This document shows, in pieces, positions 1 through 5,266 of a stretch of 5,267 nucleotides of DNA. The notes under the pieces are model-generated. The model saw nothing but the letters and a program-made list of their open reading frames with translations. It was not told the DNA's origin and searched no databases. The position numbers and the translations under genes were made by a program. Numbering within the stretch: the first letter of the stretch is position 1; each line of letters starts with the position of its first letter. Origin of the DNA: Bacteroidota bacterium (lineage in GTDB: Bacteria; Bacteroidota; Bacteroidia; Flavobacteriales_D; Crocinitomicaceae); NCBI GenBank assembly GCA_006226555.1, contig SBGS01000185.1:1-5267 (forward strand), written 5' to 3'.

Positions 1-969
1 ACTACCTGGAGTAAGCCTCAAGGACTAGGACTCACGATCAATACAAGAGGGGATGAGGATTCTCCGTTCATTGCTGCCGATGATAAAACGCTCTATTTTT
101 CTTCGAATGGACATCCGGGTATGGGAGGTTCGGATGTATTTATCAGTCGAAGATTGGATGATACTTGGTTGAATTGGAGTGAACCGCAAAATATCGGAAC
201 ATCTATCAATGCACACAATGATGAATACGGATTTAAAATTGCTGCCGATGGAGAATACGCTTATTTCTATCGTCGTTCAAGTGGAGATCCAAATGGAATG
301 GGAGAGATGGATCTATACCGCATTGCATTATCGGAATCAGCAAGGCCTGATCCTATTGTTTTTGTGGTAGGTCAGGTATTTGACAGCGAGACAAAGAAAC
401 CGCTGTCAGCAGAGATCGTATATGAGGATTTGAATACAAATACTGAACTCGGAGTGGCAAATTCGGAACCGGTTGAAGGTAGGTATCAGATCGCTCTACC
501 ATATGGTAAAGTTTATGGTTTCCTTGCGAGAAAAAAGGACTACTATTCCGTGAGTGAAAGTATAGATCTGACTGTAAAGGAAGGTTTGAAAACCGTTAAA
601 AAGGATCTTTATCTTTCGCCGATCAAAAAAGGTGTAACGATCCGTCTGAATAATATTTTCTTCGAACACGATAAATCTGATCTTCTTTCGCAGTCATTTG
701 TTGAATTGAACCGATTAGTAAGTCTACTTAAAGCGAATGAAGAATGGAAAATTGAAATAGGGGGGCACACCGATGATACCGGTAGCGATGCCTACAATCA
801 AACGCTTTCCCAAAAGAGAGCTTCTGCAGTGCGTGCGTACTTGATCTCGCAGGGTATCAGTGCAGAAAGACTAACTGCCAAAGGATATGGTGAATCCAAG
901 CCGATCGCATCGAACGAAACCGAAGAGGGTAAAGCTGAAAATCGAAGAGTAGAATTTAAGATCCTGTAA
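1..969 (+). CDS. PD40-repeat / OmpA-domain envelope protein, 5' truncated by window edge
   Basis: The frame is open from base 1, so the true start lies upstream; 322 C-terminal residues are visible, ending in TAA at 967-969. The ATG at 121 is internal, because PD40 sequence continues in frame before it. Visible domains in order: two PD40 (WD40-like, TolB-type propeller) units at about residues 2-51 and 58-107, in register with a 56-residue period (TWS/NWS, IAADDKTLYF/IAADGEYAYF); a carboxypeptidase-regulatory-like beta-sandwich at about 119-190; and an OmpA C-terminal domain at about 211-322. The OmpA part has the GHTDDTG and LSQKRA motifs, whose Asp257 and Arg273 correspond to the residues that hold diaminopimelate of peptidoglycan in this family, plus the terminal NRRVEF. 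Family members are usually 600-700 residues, with a signal peptide and often TPRs in the missing part. Inferred role: outer-membrane-linked or periplasmic protein anchored to peptidoglycan. The exact function of this architecture is unknown. Confidence 0.93.
   Translation, partial: TTWSKPQGLGLTINTRGDEDSPFIAADDKTLYFSSNGHPGMGGSDVFISRRLDDTWLNWSEPQNIGTSINAHNDEYGFKIAADGEYAYFYRRSSGDPNGMGEMDLYRIALSESARPDPIVFVVGQVFDSETKKPLSAEIVYEDLNTNTELGVANSEPVEGRYQIALPYGKVYGFLARKKDYYSVSESIDLTVKEGLKTVKKDLYLSPIKKGVTIRLNNIFFEHDKSDLLSQSFVELNRLVSLLKANEEWKIEIGGHTDDTGSDAYNQTLSQKRASAVRAYLISQGISAERLTAKGYGESKPIASNETEEGKAENRRVEFKIL
7..267 (+). repeat. Two in-register 168-bp coding repeats (PD40 units)
   Basis: The two PD40 units are exactly 168 bp (56 codons) apart without gaps. 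Most of the similarity is at protein level, but a 13-bp block (attgctgccgatg) is identical at 70-82 and 238-250. This is the visible end of what is probably a longer propeller repeat array extending upstream of the window. Confidence 0.6.
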
Positions 970-1085
970 GATATAGCTATTGGTCTTCCAACCTTTTTAC
1001 AAAAGGACACGTTTTAAGTATATGGAAATATTGACCCGTTCTAGGTCAGTATGAAGATAAGGGTTACAGCAACTTCATTGAAGTT
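970..1085. other. Convergent intergenic stretch with several short perfect inverted repeats
   Basis: There is no convincing gene here. Small perfect inverted repeats follow one another: TTGG/CCAA (980-983 with 988-991), CCTTTT/AAAAGG (992-997 with 1001-1006, 3-nt spacer), TGACC/GGTCA (1032-1036 with 1044-1048) and AACTTC/GAAGTT (1071-1076 with 1080-1085, 3-nt spacer). The last directly abuts the terminator hairpin. The stretch is probably the structured 3' untranslated region of the PD40/OmpA transcript. A small stable RNA is an alternative, but no promoter for one is evident. Confidence 0.4.
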
Positions 1086-1122
1086 AAAAAGACCGATCTG
1101 TAGAAAAGATCGGTCTTTTTTT
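1086..1122. terminator. Bidirectional intrinsic terminator between convergent genes
   Basis: A perfect 8-bp GC-containing stem (GACCGATC at 1091-1098 with GATCGGTC at 1108-1115) encloses a 9-nt loop. It is flanked by five A's on the left (1086-1090) and seven T's on the right (1116-1122), which lengthen the stem and give a U-tract in both directions. It sits about 120 bp after the plus-strand stop and immediately after the minus-strand stop codon at 1121-1123, so it can end both convergent transcripts. Confidence 0.9.
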
Positions 1123-1681
1123 AGTACCGAAGGGTATATTTTACTTGTACAAAATCGTTTGGATATGCAGTTGTTTCTGCATTTGTCAACCTTACTTCTC
1201 GCCCTGATCTCCCGAATAATGGAATACCATCTCCTAATAAGATTGGTACTCTTGCGATCGTCATTTCGTCCATTAGCCCTGCATCGATGAATTGTTGTAT
1301 TGTTGTACCTCCATCAATATAGGCATGGTTGCAACCATCTTCTTCCAGGCGAGCTAACAGATCTTTCAAGTCTCCGGAAAAAAAGCTGATCTTCCCGGCA
1401 AGATTACTTGGAGCCTCTGAGATGCTATTGCTGAGTACGATGATCGGCATGTTTCCATAAGGCCATTGTTCTTCCGATAAATTCATATTAGCAATCACTT
1501 CCATGGTTTTTCTTCCCATGATCAGACAATCAACAGTTTGCAGGTAGTCATAGAAGCCCATATCAGTCTGGTTACCCATATCAGCATCAAGATTTCCTGA
1601 AGTGTGAAGCCATTCTGTGCTTCCATCAGTTTTTGCAATGTAGCCATCAACACTGGTGGCGATAAAAGAAGAACATTTCAT
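1121..1681 (-). CDS. Dihydrofolate reductase-family protein (RibD C-terminal-like reductase)
   Basis: A complete 186-residue protein, close to the usual length (about 180) of the YyaP/YwjB-like 'dihydrofolate reductase family'. Fold landmarks, seen directly: an N-terminal strand and loop (FIATSVDGYIA, residues 6-16) followed by EWLH at 23-26; the NADPH-site motif LIMGRKTME at 53-61; WPYGNMPIIVLSN at 73-85; and AYIDGGTTIQQF at 120-131, where the GG turn contacts the cofactor in this fold. The C-terminal LLGDGIPLFG (148-157) is the family signature. There is no signal peptide, so it is cytosolic. It is probably an NAD(P)H-dependent reductase, but the substrate is unknown; members of this group are usually not the housekeeping folate enzyme. 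It is not linked to riboflavin genes here. The ATG at 1679-1681 is the natural start because the first beta strand begins at residue 3. The stop lies directly on the terminator. Confidence 0.9.
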   Translation of the reverse strand: MKCSSFIATSVDGYIAKTDGSTEWLHTSGNLDADMGNQTDMGFYDYLQTVDCLIMGRKTMEVIANMNLSEEQWPYGNMPIIVLSNSISEAPSNLAGKISFFSGDLKDLLARLEEDGCNHAYIDGGTTIQQFIDAGLMDEMTIARVPILLGDGIPLFGRSGREVRLTNAETTAYPNDFVQVKYTLRY

Positions 1682-1702
1682 TTACGAACAGTTGGTAAGA
1701 TT

Positions 1703-1732
1703 CAATGGTCTCTAAAATATTGACTTTTTCAA
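1703..1732 (-). promoter_or_regulatory. Weak candidate Bacteroidota-type promoter for the DHFR-family gene
   Basis: On the minus strand, TTG (1732-1730) is followed after 19 bp by GACCATTG (1710-1703), which matches 6 of 8 positions of TAnnTTTG. It ends 21 nt before the start codon. The spacing is right but the -7 match is poor. The TTG also lies inside an inverted repeat at 1717-1735, so a role in termination of the upstream gene is equally possible. Confidence 0.2.
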
Positions 1733-1735
1733 TAT
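1717..1735 (-). terminator. Candidate weak terminator or operator hairpin between the lipocalin-like and DHFR-family genes
   Basis: A perfect 7-bp inverted repeat (ATATTGA/TCAATAT, 5-nt spacer) is followed on the minus strand by only a short run of T's. It lies about 35 bp after the stop of the lipocalin-like gene and could be a weak intrinsic terminator. The stem is AT-rich and the U-tract is short, so the call is tentative. Confidence 0.3.
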
Positions 1736-1741
1736 GTTTGA

Positions 1742-1779
1742 CCGAAATGCCTTTTTTTTAGATGATTAGGTCATTTCGG
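1742..1779 (-). repeat. Inverted repeat spanning the lipocalin-like gene's stop codon
   Basis: CCGAAATG (1742-1749) and CATTTCGG (1772-1779) are perfect 8-bp complements. Three more pairs can form inside past a single bulged base. The right arm includes part of the final codons and the TGA stop (1773-1771) of the minus-strand gene. The loop contains a run of eight T's on the plus strand (A's in the transcript), so this is not a canonical terminator. It may protect the mRNA 3' end or be fortuitous. Confidence 0.35.
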
Positions 1780-2607
1780 AAGTATATCTTGATTACGCAT
1801 TAGGATCAGTTTTTCATCTGAAACAAAGATCACACGGAAGACAATTGGTGCTTTGTTACCTAGAAATATAAGATTTCGTTCAGGGTCGGTCATAAAAGGC
1901 ATGACAACAGCTGAAGAGAAATATTTATCTCCTTCAGCATATACACTGGTCTTTTGATTTTTATGAACGTCAAAATTGAGCGTGATGTATTTCGAAGATT
2001 CGTCAATTTTTAGACTATCTTTCACCCGATAGAAGGTGTAGCTGTTCGTATCGGTATCACCTAGAAGATCCGTTGGGCTTTCGTTATTTAGATGCCATTC
2101 TCCGACAAGTTTGGTAATAAATTGTAGAGCGTTTTTGCGATAATAAGTATAAGCTATTGTTATCCAGCCATCATCCAATCCGGTCGAAATGTGTTGATGA
2201 GATAATATGACAAGTTGATCTGTAGAACAAAGCGCTATCTCATATGAATCAATCTCCTGACGCCTTTTTTTACTTTGATAGAAAACATCTATGGAGTATC
2301 TGGTGAGTAACGTATCGTAGGTAATATCGTAGAGGTATTTTCGCTCATAACGGGAGTAATACCTCAAATTTTGTTCAGGAAGAATAATCAATGAATCTTT
2401 TGTAAAAACAATTTTCTGAATTTGTTTGTCAAGCTTAACCCGACTGCTATCGGTATAATAATCAAATCCACTTGTAACCTCAGTATCATGGAGTTCCCAT
2501 TCACCTTGGATCATTTTTTTGATAGGAACATCACTATTAGTACGAGTATATAATGGTTGTGCCTGTGTGATCGTATGAAGACAAACAATGAGAAATATGA
2601 TGCGCAT
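1771..2607 (-). CDS. Exported hypothetical protein with two lipocalin-like repeats
   Basis: A 278-residue protein that I do not recognise as a named family. A short hydrophobic leader (residues 2-10) ends in a plausible signal peptidase site near TQAQ (14-17), so it should enter the periplasm or outer surface; there is no lipobox Cys at the cleavage point. The mature part looks internally duplicated. QGEWEL (34-39) matches VGEWHL (168-173), TKDSLII (69-75) matches VKDSLKI (195-201), and DQLVIL (130-135) matches DEKLIL (264-269), with a first-to-second offset of 134, 126 and 134 residues. The GEW start, the KDSL strand and the alternating beta pattern resemble the lipocalin-like (GxW) small beta-barrels common as secreted proteins in Bacteroidota. 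It contains few Cys and no catalytic motif, so a binding or structural role is inferred. It lies 41 bp downstream of the VOC gene with no promoter visible between, so co-transcription is likely. Confidence 0.8.
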   Translation of the reverse strand: MRIIFLIVCLHTITQAQPLYTRTNSDVPIKKMIQGEWELHDTEVTSGFDYYTDSSRVKLDKQIQKIVFTKDSLIILPEQNLRYYSRYERKYLYDITYDTLLTRYSIDVFYQSKKRRQEIDSYEIALCSTDQLVILSHQHISTGLDDGWITIAYTYYRKNALQFITKLVGEWHLNNESPTDLLGDTDTNSYTFYRVKDSLKIDESSKYITLNFDVHKNQKTSVYAEGDKYFSSAVVMPFMTDPERNLIFLGNKAPIVFRVIFVSDEKLILMRNQDILPK

Positions 2608-2648
2608 ACGCTTAAAACGTGAGATAAAAGCTTCGTTACTATTGTATT

Positions 2649-3164
2649 TTATCGATGCTGATCGAAAAGAATGAGATTGCTGTCCGGATCAGAGATCATG
2701 AAACTTGCAGGTCCTATGGTTCCACTGACGATTACGGGCTCGATCTTTATTCCGTTTTTCAAAAATCGCTCCTGAAGAATTCTGATGTCAACGAATTTAT
2801 CCATATTCTCGGCATTTTCATCCCAGCCGGGATTAAATGTCAGAATGTTGCCTTCGAACATATTTTGGAAAAGTCCGATCAATGCATTCCCATTTTTCAT
2901 AATGAGGTAATTCATCTCCATACCCCCACCAAATTGGTTAAAACCTAGTTTTTGGTAAAAATCACGGGCGATTGCGAGATCTTTCACACTGAGGCTTACA
3001 GAAAAAGCTCCCAGGTTCTTATCAATTGAAATAGTACTGTCAGCTGGAGTATTGATGTCCACTGATTTTGGTTCGTCGTTTTCATTGGTCATGAAGGAAC
3101 GTGTTATGTATCCCAGTGAAAATGCTATAATGACCGCAAAAATGATCAGGTATGTTGATTTCAT
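2649..3164 (-). CDS. Membrane-anchored VOC (glyoxalase/bleomycin-resistance fold) protein
   Basis: A 171-residue protein. Residues 5-20 form a hydrophobic segment with few charges around it (single K2, R22), followed by a polar acidic linker (26-49), then one VOC domain (51-171). The VOC part carries marks of a widespread glyoxalase-like subgroup: SLSVKDLAIARDFYQKLGF (57-75), IGLFQNMFEGN (96-106), LTFNPGWD (108-115) and GPASFMISDPDSNLILFDQH (151-170). Relatives I know of are soluble and begin near residue 50, so the N-terminal anchor is extra and would place the domain outside the cytoplasm. By eye, the positions that hold metal in glyoxalase I are Ser55, Gly97 and Leu166, so canonical lactoylglutathione lyase activity is doubtful; ligand binding is an alternative. 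The start at 3164 is favoured over Met25 because it keeps the coherent membrane segment and lies 20 nt after a good promoter. It is the likely first gene of a unit with the lipocalin-like gene. Confidence 0.87.
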   Translation of the reverse strand: MKSTYLIIFAVIIAFSLGYITRSFMTNENDEPKSVDINTPADSTISIDKNLGAFSVSLSVKDLAIARDFYQKLGFNQFGGGMEMNYLIMKNGNALIGLFQNMFEGNILTFNPGWDENAENMDKFVDIRILQERFLKNGIKIEPVIVSGTIGPASFMISDPDSNLILFDQHR

Positions 3165-3184
3165 AAATCGAGATTAAATCGCTC

Positions 3185-3214
3185 CAAAGTAAACAGAGTA
3201 AATGGATTACACAA
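3185..3214 (-). promoter_or_regulatory. Bacteroidota-type promoter for the VOC / lipocalin-like unit
   Basis: On the minus strand, TTG (3214-3212), a 19-bp spacer, then TTACTTTG (3192-3185) matches 7 of 8 positions of the TAnnTTTG -7 element. It ends 20 nt before the ATG at 3164, implying a leader of about 15 nt with no Shine-Dalgarno. This is the best promoter match in the window. Confidence 0.5.
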
Positions 3215-3275
3215 TTTAAGTCAGAATTCAGGTATTATTGAATCCCTTTCATGTACAAATCATTGAATGATCGTT

Positions 3276-4244
3276 TCAGAGTTCTCGTTTTTCAATTTCT
3301 ATTCCTCCCCATTCAACCACAGTAAATCCCGAGCGTATGAATTTAGGGTATACTACGGGAGGATATAGCTTAATATCTTTACTCGGTGAATCGACAGCTT
3401 CGAACACAATATAAATTCGATTCACATTTTGTGGTTTGGGTGAGATCTCAAGTGTCGCAAATTGATCGCATGCTTCATTAAAGTAGAACTGAACGAGAAC
3501 CATTTCATGACGTTGCATAAGTGGACCCCAGTAGGTGATCATGTCTGCTTTTTCTTCACTTGTAAGTCCAATACTCGTCAAAGTGCGTTCAAGAAATGAC
3601 AGAACATCTTTCCGATTAACATACGACCCTGATCTGTGACTAACTTTTATCGGAATTTGTTGAGAAGATTCCCAGAACAAGTATCTAAAACGATCCTGTT
3701 CAAATTCTAGTGTTCCGTCAGGATGAGCCTTGAATTCCCATCCCTTTTCGGAAATAATAGGGTAGGTGAAAACCATTTCACCTTTCGGAATGACGTTCAA
3801 TTTTACATTGGTTTCTTTTTCCGGATAAACGTATATAACGGGTTTTCTGACTAGCATTTCGCGGTCCGTTTCTTTGAAGTTCAATCGATATGTATAGGTA
3901 TATCCTGCTTCAAATTTTATTTTACGCGTAATGATCTCCCTGTATTTCTTGCTATACCAGAATTTGAAATCGTGTTCGCCCGCTTTGGCAGACGTTCTAA
4001 GCTCCAGTACTTCATTCAATTCTGTAGTATATTCTTTTTGATCGACGGACCAACGGATAGGATTGGTAAGATCCTTTTCTTTCAAACCGGTAATTGTAAA
4101 TATAATTTCGCATGTACCTTTTTTCAGGTCTTTGTTCTCAGCTTTCGATATTAATGCATAATCAGGCATTTCGGCAGAGGGTAGTTCAACTGCGAAGAGG
4201 ATGTTACTTGAAATGATAAGTAGAATACTGAGAAGCGTCTTCAT
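3276..4244 (-). CDS. Exported protein of the uncharacterised conserved 'KPVIYVYP' family
   Basis: A 322-residue protein with a clear Sec signal peptide (K2, hydrophobic 4-17, cleavage probably after NILFA at 14-18). Residues about 19-128 look like a small beta-rich N-terminal region (EIIFTITGL at 46-54, GEHDFKFWYSKKY at 89-101). From about 133 there is a second, strongly conserved module: RKPVIYVYPEKET (133-145), FTYPI (159-163), AHPDGTLEF (173-181), RYLFWES (187-193), ITYWGPLMQ (236-244), LEISPKP (265-271) and FTVVEWGG (307-314) near the C-terminus. I recognise this motif set from hypothetical proteins scattered across bacteria, but I know of no assigned biochemical function. Conserved Trp, Tyr, His and Asp residues (W169, H174, D176, W191, W239) could form a binding or catalytic site, which is inference only. 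It has its own 113-bp upstream gap and is followed by a 111-bp gap, so it is probably monocistronic and periplasmic or surface-located. Confidence 0.88.
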   Translation of the reverse strand: MKTLLSILLIISSNILFAVELPSAEMPDYALISKAENKDLKKGTCEIIFTITGLKEKDLTNPIRWSVDQKEYTTELNEVLELRTSAKAGEHDFKFWYSKKYREIITRKIKFEAGYTYTYRLNFKETDREMLVRKPVIYVYPEKETNVKLNVIPKGEMVFTYPIISEKGWEFKAHPDGTLEFEQDRFRYLFWESSQQIPIKVSHRSGSYVNRKDVLSFLERTLTSIGLTSEEKADMITYWGPLMQRHEMVLVQFYFNEACDQFATLEISPKPQNVNRIYIVFEAVDSPSKDIKLYPPVVYPKFIRSGFTVVEWGGIEIEKREL

Positions 4245-4267
4245 TTGCTTTATTTCTCAGTACAACA

Positions 4268-4296
4268 CAAATACATTGGGGTTCAATTCTTGATAA
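4268..4296 (-). promoter_or_regulatory. Candidate promoter for the KPVIYVYP-family gene
   Basis: On the minus strand, TTA (4296-4294), 18 bp, then TGTATTTG (4275-4268) matches 7 of 8 of TAnnTTTG, ending 23 nt before the ATG. The -33 match is imperfect (TTA for TTG). Its position agrees with the geometry of the better promoter at 3185-3214. Confidence 0.33.
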
Positions 4297-4309
4297 TTAG
4301 ATTCTAATT
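4295..4309. promoter_or_regulatory. 15-bp palindrome at the -33 region of the KPVIYVYP-family gene
   Basis: AATTAGA and TCTAATT form a perfect 7+1+7 palindrome centred on 4302. Its right edge touches the proposed -33 element, which is a plausible operator position. A perfect 7-bp arm pair in AT-rich intergenic DNA is not rare by chance, so confidence is low. Confidence 0.25.
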
Positions 4310-4357
4310 CCCTTTAAAGCACTTCTGTATTCTGACAAAATAACATTGAATTTTAAA

Positions 4358-5239
4358 TCAACCTATTTTTACACTTGTCATAGTCAGTGAACCCGCGAGA
4401 ACCTTATCATTGAACAAGGATATTTCCTCATTTTCATCTGATAGTGCGAGTGTATAGATCAAGGGAATAAAATGTTCGGGAGATGGGATCGCCAACTGTA
4501 CAGCTTGTCCTAGTTTGGTATAGGATGTAAGTGATAAGTGATCCCTACTAAGAATAAGTTCATTGATCTTCTCTTGTGCCTCCAGTGCCCAGTCGTATCC
4601 GCTTCCAACAGTGTTAATATTTCTCCAATCAACCATTCTTAGGTTATGCACAATGTTCCCGCTGCCTATAACTAAGACACCTTGATCTCTTAATTGTTTG
4701 ATCTGTTTGGCTAAATCGAAGTGATATCTGGCATCTTTGGTGTAATCAATACTCATTTGAATCACCGGAATATCAGCTTCAGGATACATATGTTTAAGAA
4801 CCGTCCAGGCTCCGTGATCTAGCCCCCAATCATAATCATAGCGCACTTCAGTCGATGAGATCAGGTTTTTTGTTCTTTTGGCAAGCTCAGGTGAACCAGG
4901 AGCAGGATATTGCTGCTGAAATAATATATCAGGAAATCCACCAAAATCATGAATTGTCCTCGGTTTATCCATTGCGGTTATAAATGTCCCACTAGTTTCC
5001 CAATGTGCTGAAATTACCAAAATTGCAGTGGGAGAGGGAAGCTCAGTGGCTATAGAGCGAAATCCTTTGACAAATTCATTTTCTTCAACGGCGTTCATTG
5101 GATTGCCGTGTCCAAGAAACAACGCAGGCATTCTTCTGTCTGTCAACGAATTTTCAAAATTTCTCAAGAGTTCACTTTTCATAGCGATTGGAAGTAGTGA
5201 CGCTAAACCGACATTTTTAACAAACTGGCGTCTATTCAT
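4358..5239 (-). CDS. ygiD: LigB/YgiD-type extradiol ring-cleavage dioxygenase with Tat-like leader
   Basis: A 293-residue class III extradiol dioxygenase of the YgiD/DODA group, related to 4,5-DOPA dioxygenase, which opens catechol rings using a His-bound metal. Motifs seen: MPALFLGHGNPMNA (37-50), LVISAHWET (74-82), IHDFGGFP (96-103), YPAPGSPELA (111-120), GLDHGAWTVL (139-148), YPEADIPVIQMSID (152-165), GSGNIVHNLR (192-201) and PSPEHFIPLIY (252-262). His44, His79, His198 and His256 fit the metal-site positions, and His142 fits the conserved DHGAW active-site His. The E. coli protein starts near Met37; here about 36 residues precede it. They begin NRRQFVK followed by GLASLLPIA, a twin-arginine-like leader without an obvious AxA site. 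The extension has a coherent leader and lies next to a -7-like element 19 nt upstream, so the ATG at 5239 is preferred over Met20 or Met37. The natural substrate is unknown; no aromatic-degradation genes are adjacent. Confidence 0.92.
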   Translation of the reverse strand: MNRRQFVKNVGLASLLPIAMKSELLRNFENSLTDRRMPALFLGHGNPMNAVEENEFVKGFRSIATELPSPTAILVISAHWETSGTFITAMDKPRTIHDFGGFPDILFQQQYPAPGSPELAKRTKNLISSTEVRYDYDWGLDHGAWTVLKHMYPEADIPVIQMSIDYTKDARYHFDLAKQIKQLRDQGVLVIGSGNIVHNLRMVDWRNINTVGSGYDWALEAQEKINELILSRDHLSLTSYTKLGQAVQLAIPSPEHFIPLIYTLALSDENEEISLFNDKVLAGSLTMTSVKIG

Positions 5240-5249
5240 TTTTAATTAA

Positions 5250-5261
5250 TTACCATGGTAA
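5250..5261. promoter_or_regulatory. Perfect 12-bp palindrome (candidate operator) before the dioxygenase gene
   Basis: TTACCATGGTAA is a perfect palindrome located 10-22 nt upstream of the start codon. It overlaps the end of a -7-like sequence and the expected transcription start. That placement suits binding by a dimeric repressor. No regulator gene is visible in the window; one could lie upstream of the dioxygenase beyond the right edge. Confidence 0.4.
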
Positions 5262-5266
5262 ATATA
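5259..5266 (-). promoter_or_regulatory. Candidate -7 element of the dioxygenase promoter
   Basis: TATATTTA on the minus strand matches 7 of 8 of TAnnTTTG and ends 19 nt before the ATG, like the other candidate promoters here. The -33 element would fall outside the window, so the call cannot be completed. Confidence 0.3.

Noticed and set aside
25..216. Minus-strand open frame of 63 residues
   Set aside because: It lies opposite the PD40 repeats, whose frame is continuous and motif-rich.
798..1010. Minus-strand open frame of 70 residues over the OmpA end
   Set aside because: It is antisense to the OmpA domain and has no independent support.
1051..1290. Plus-strand open frame starting in the intergenic region (79 residues)
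   Set aside because: It runs straight through the bidirectional terminator and then antisense to the DHFR-family gene; composition is not protein-like and no promoter or start context supports it.
1008..2621. An 11-bp match (cacgttttaag) at 1008-1018 and, inverted, at 2611-2621
   Set aside because: A few 11-bp matches are expected by chance in a window this size, and neither copy has flanking similarity.
2655..2948. Plus-strand open frame of 97 residues
   Set aside because: It is entirely antisense to the well-supported VOC gene and shows no recognisable domain.
3259..3271. ATCATT-G-AATGAT palindrome after the KPVIYVYP-family gene as a terminator
   Set aside because: The arms are only 6 bp and AT-rich with a 1-nt centre, and no U-tract follows on either strand.
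5028..5249. Plus-strand open frame of 73 residues near the right edge
   Set aside because: It is antisense to the N-terminal coding part of the dioxygenase, which has clear motifs in the other strand.
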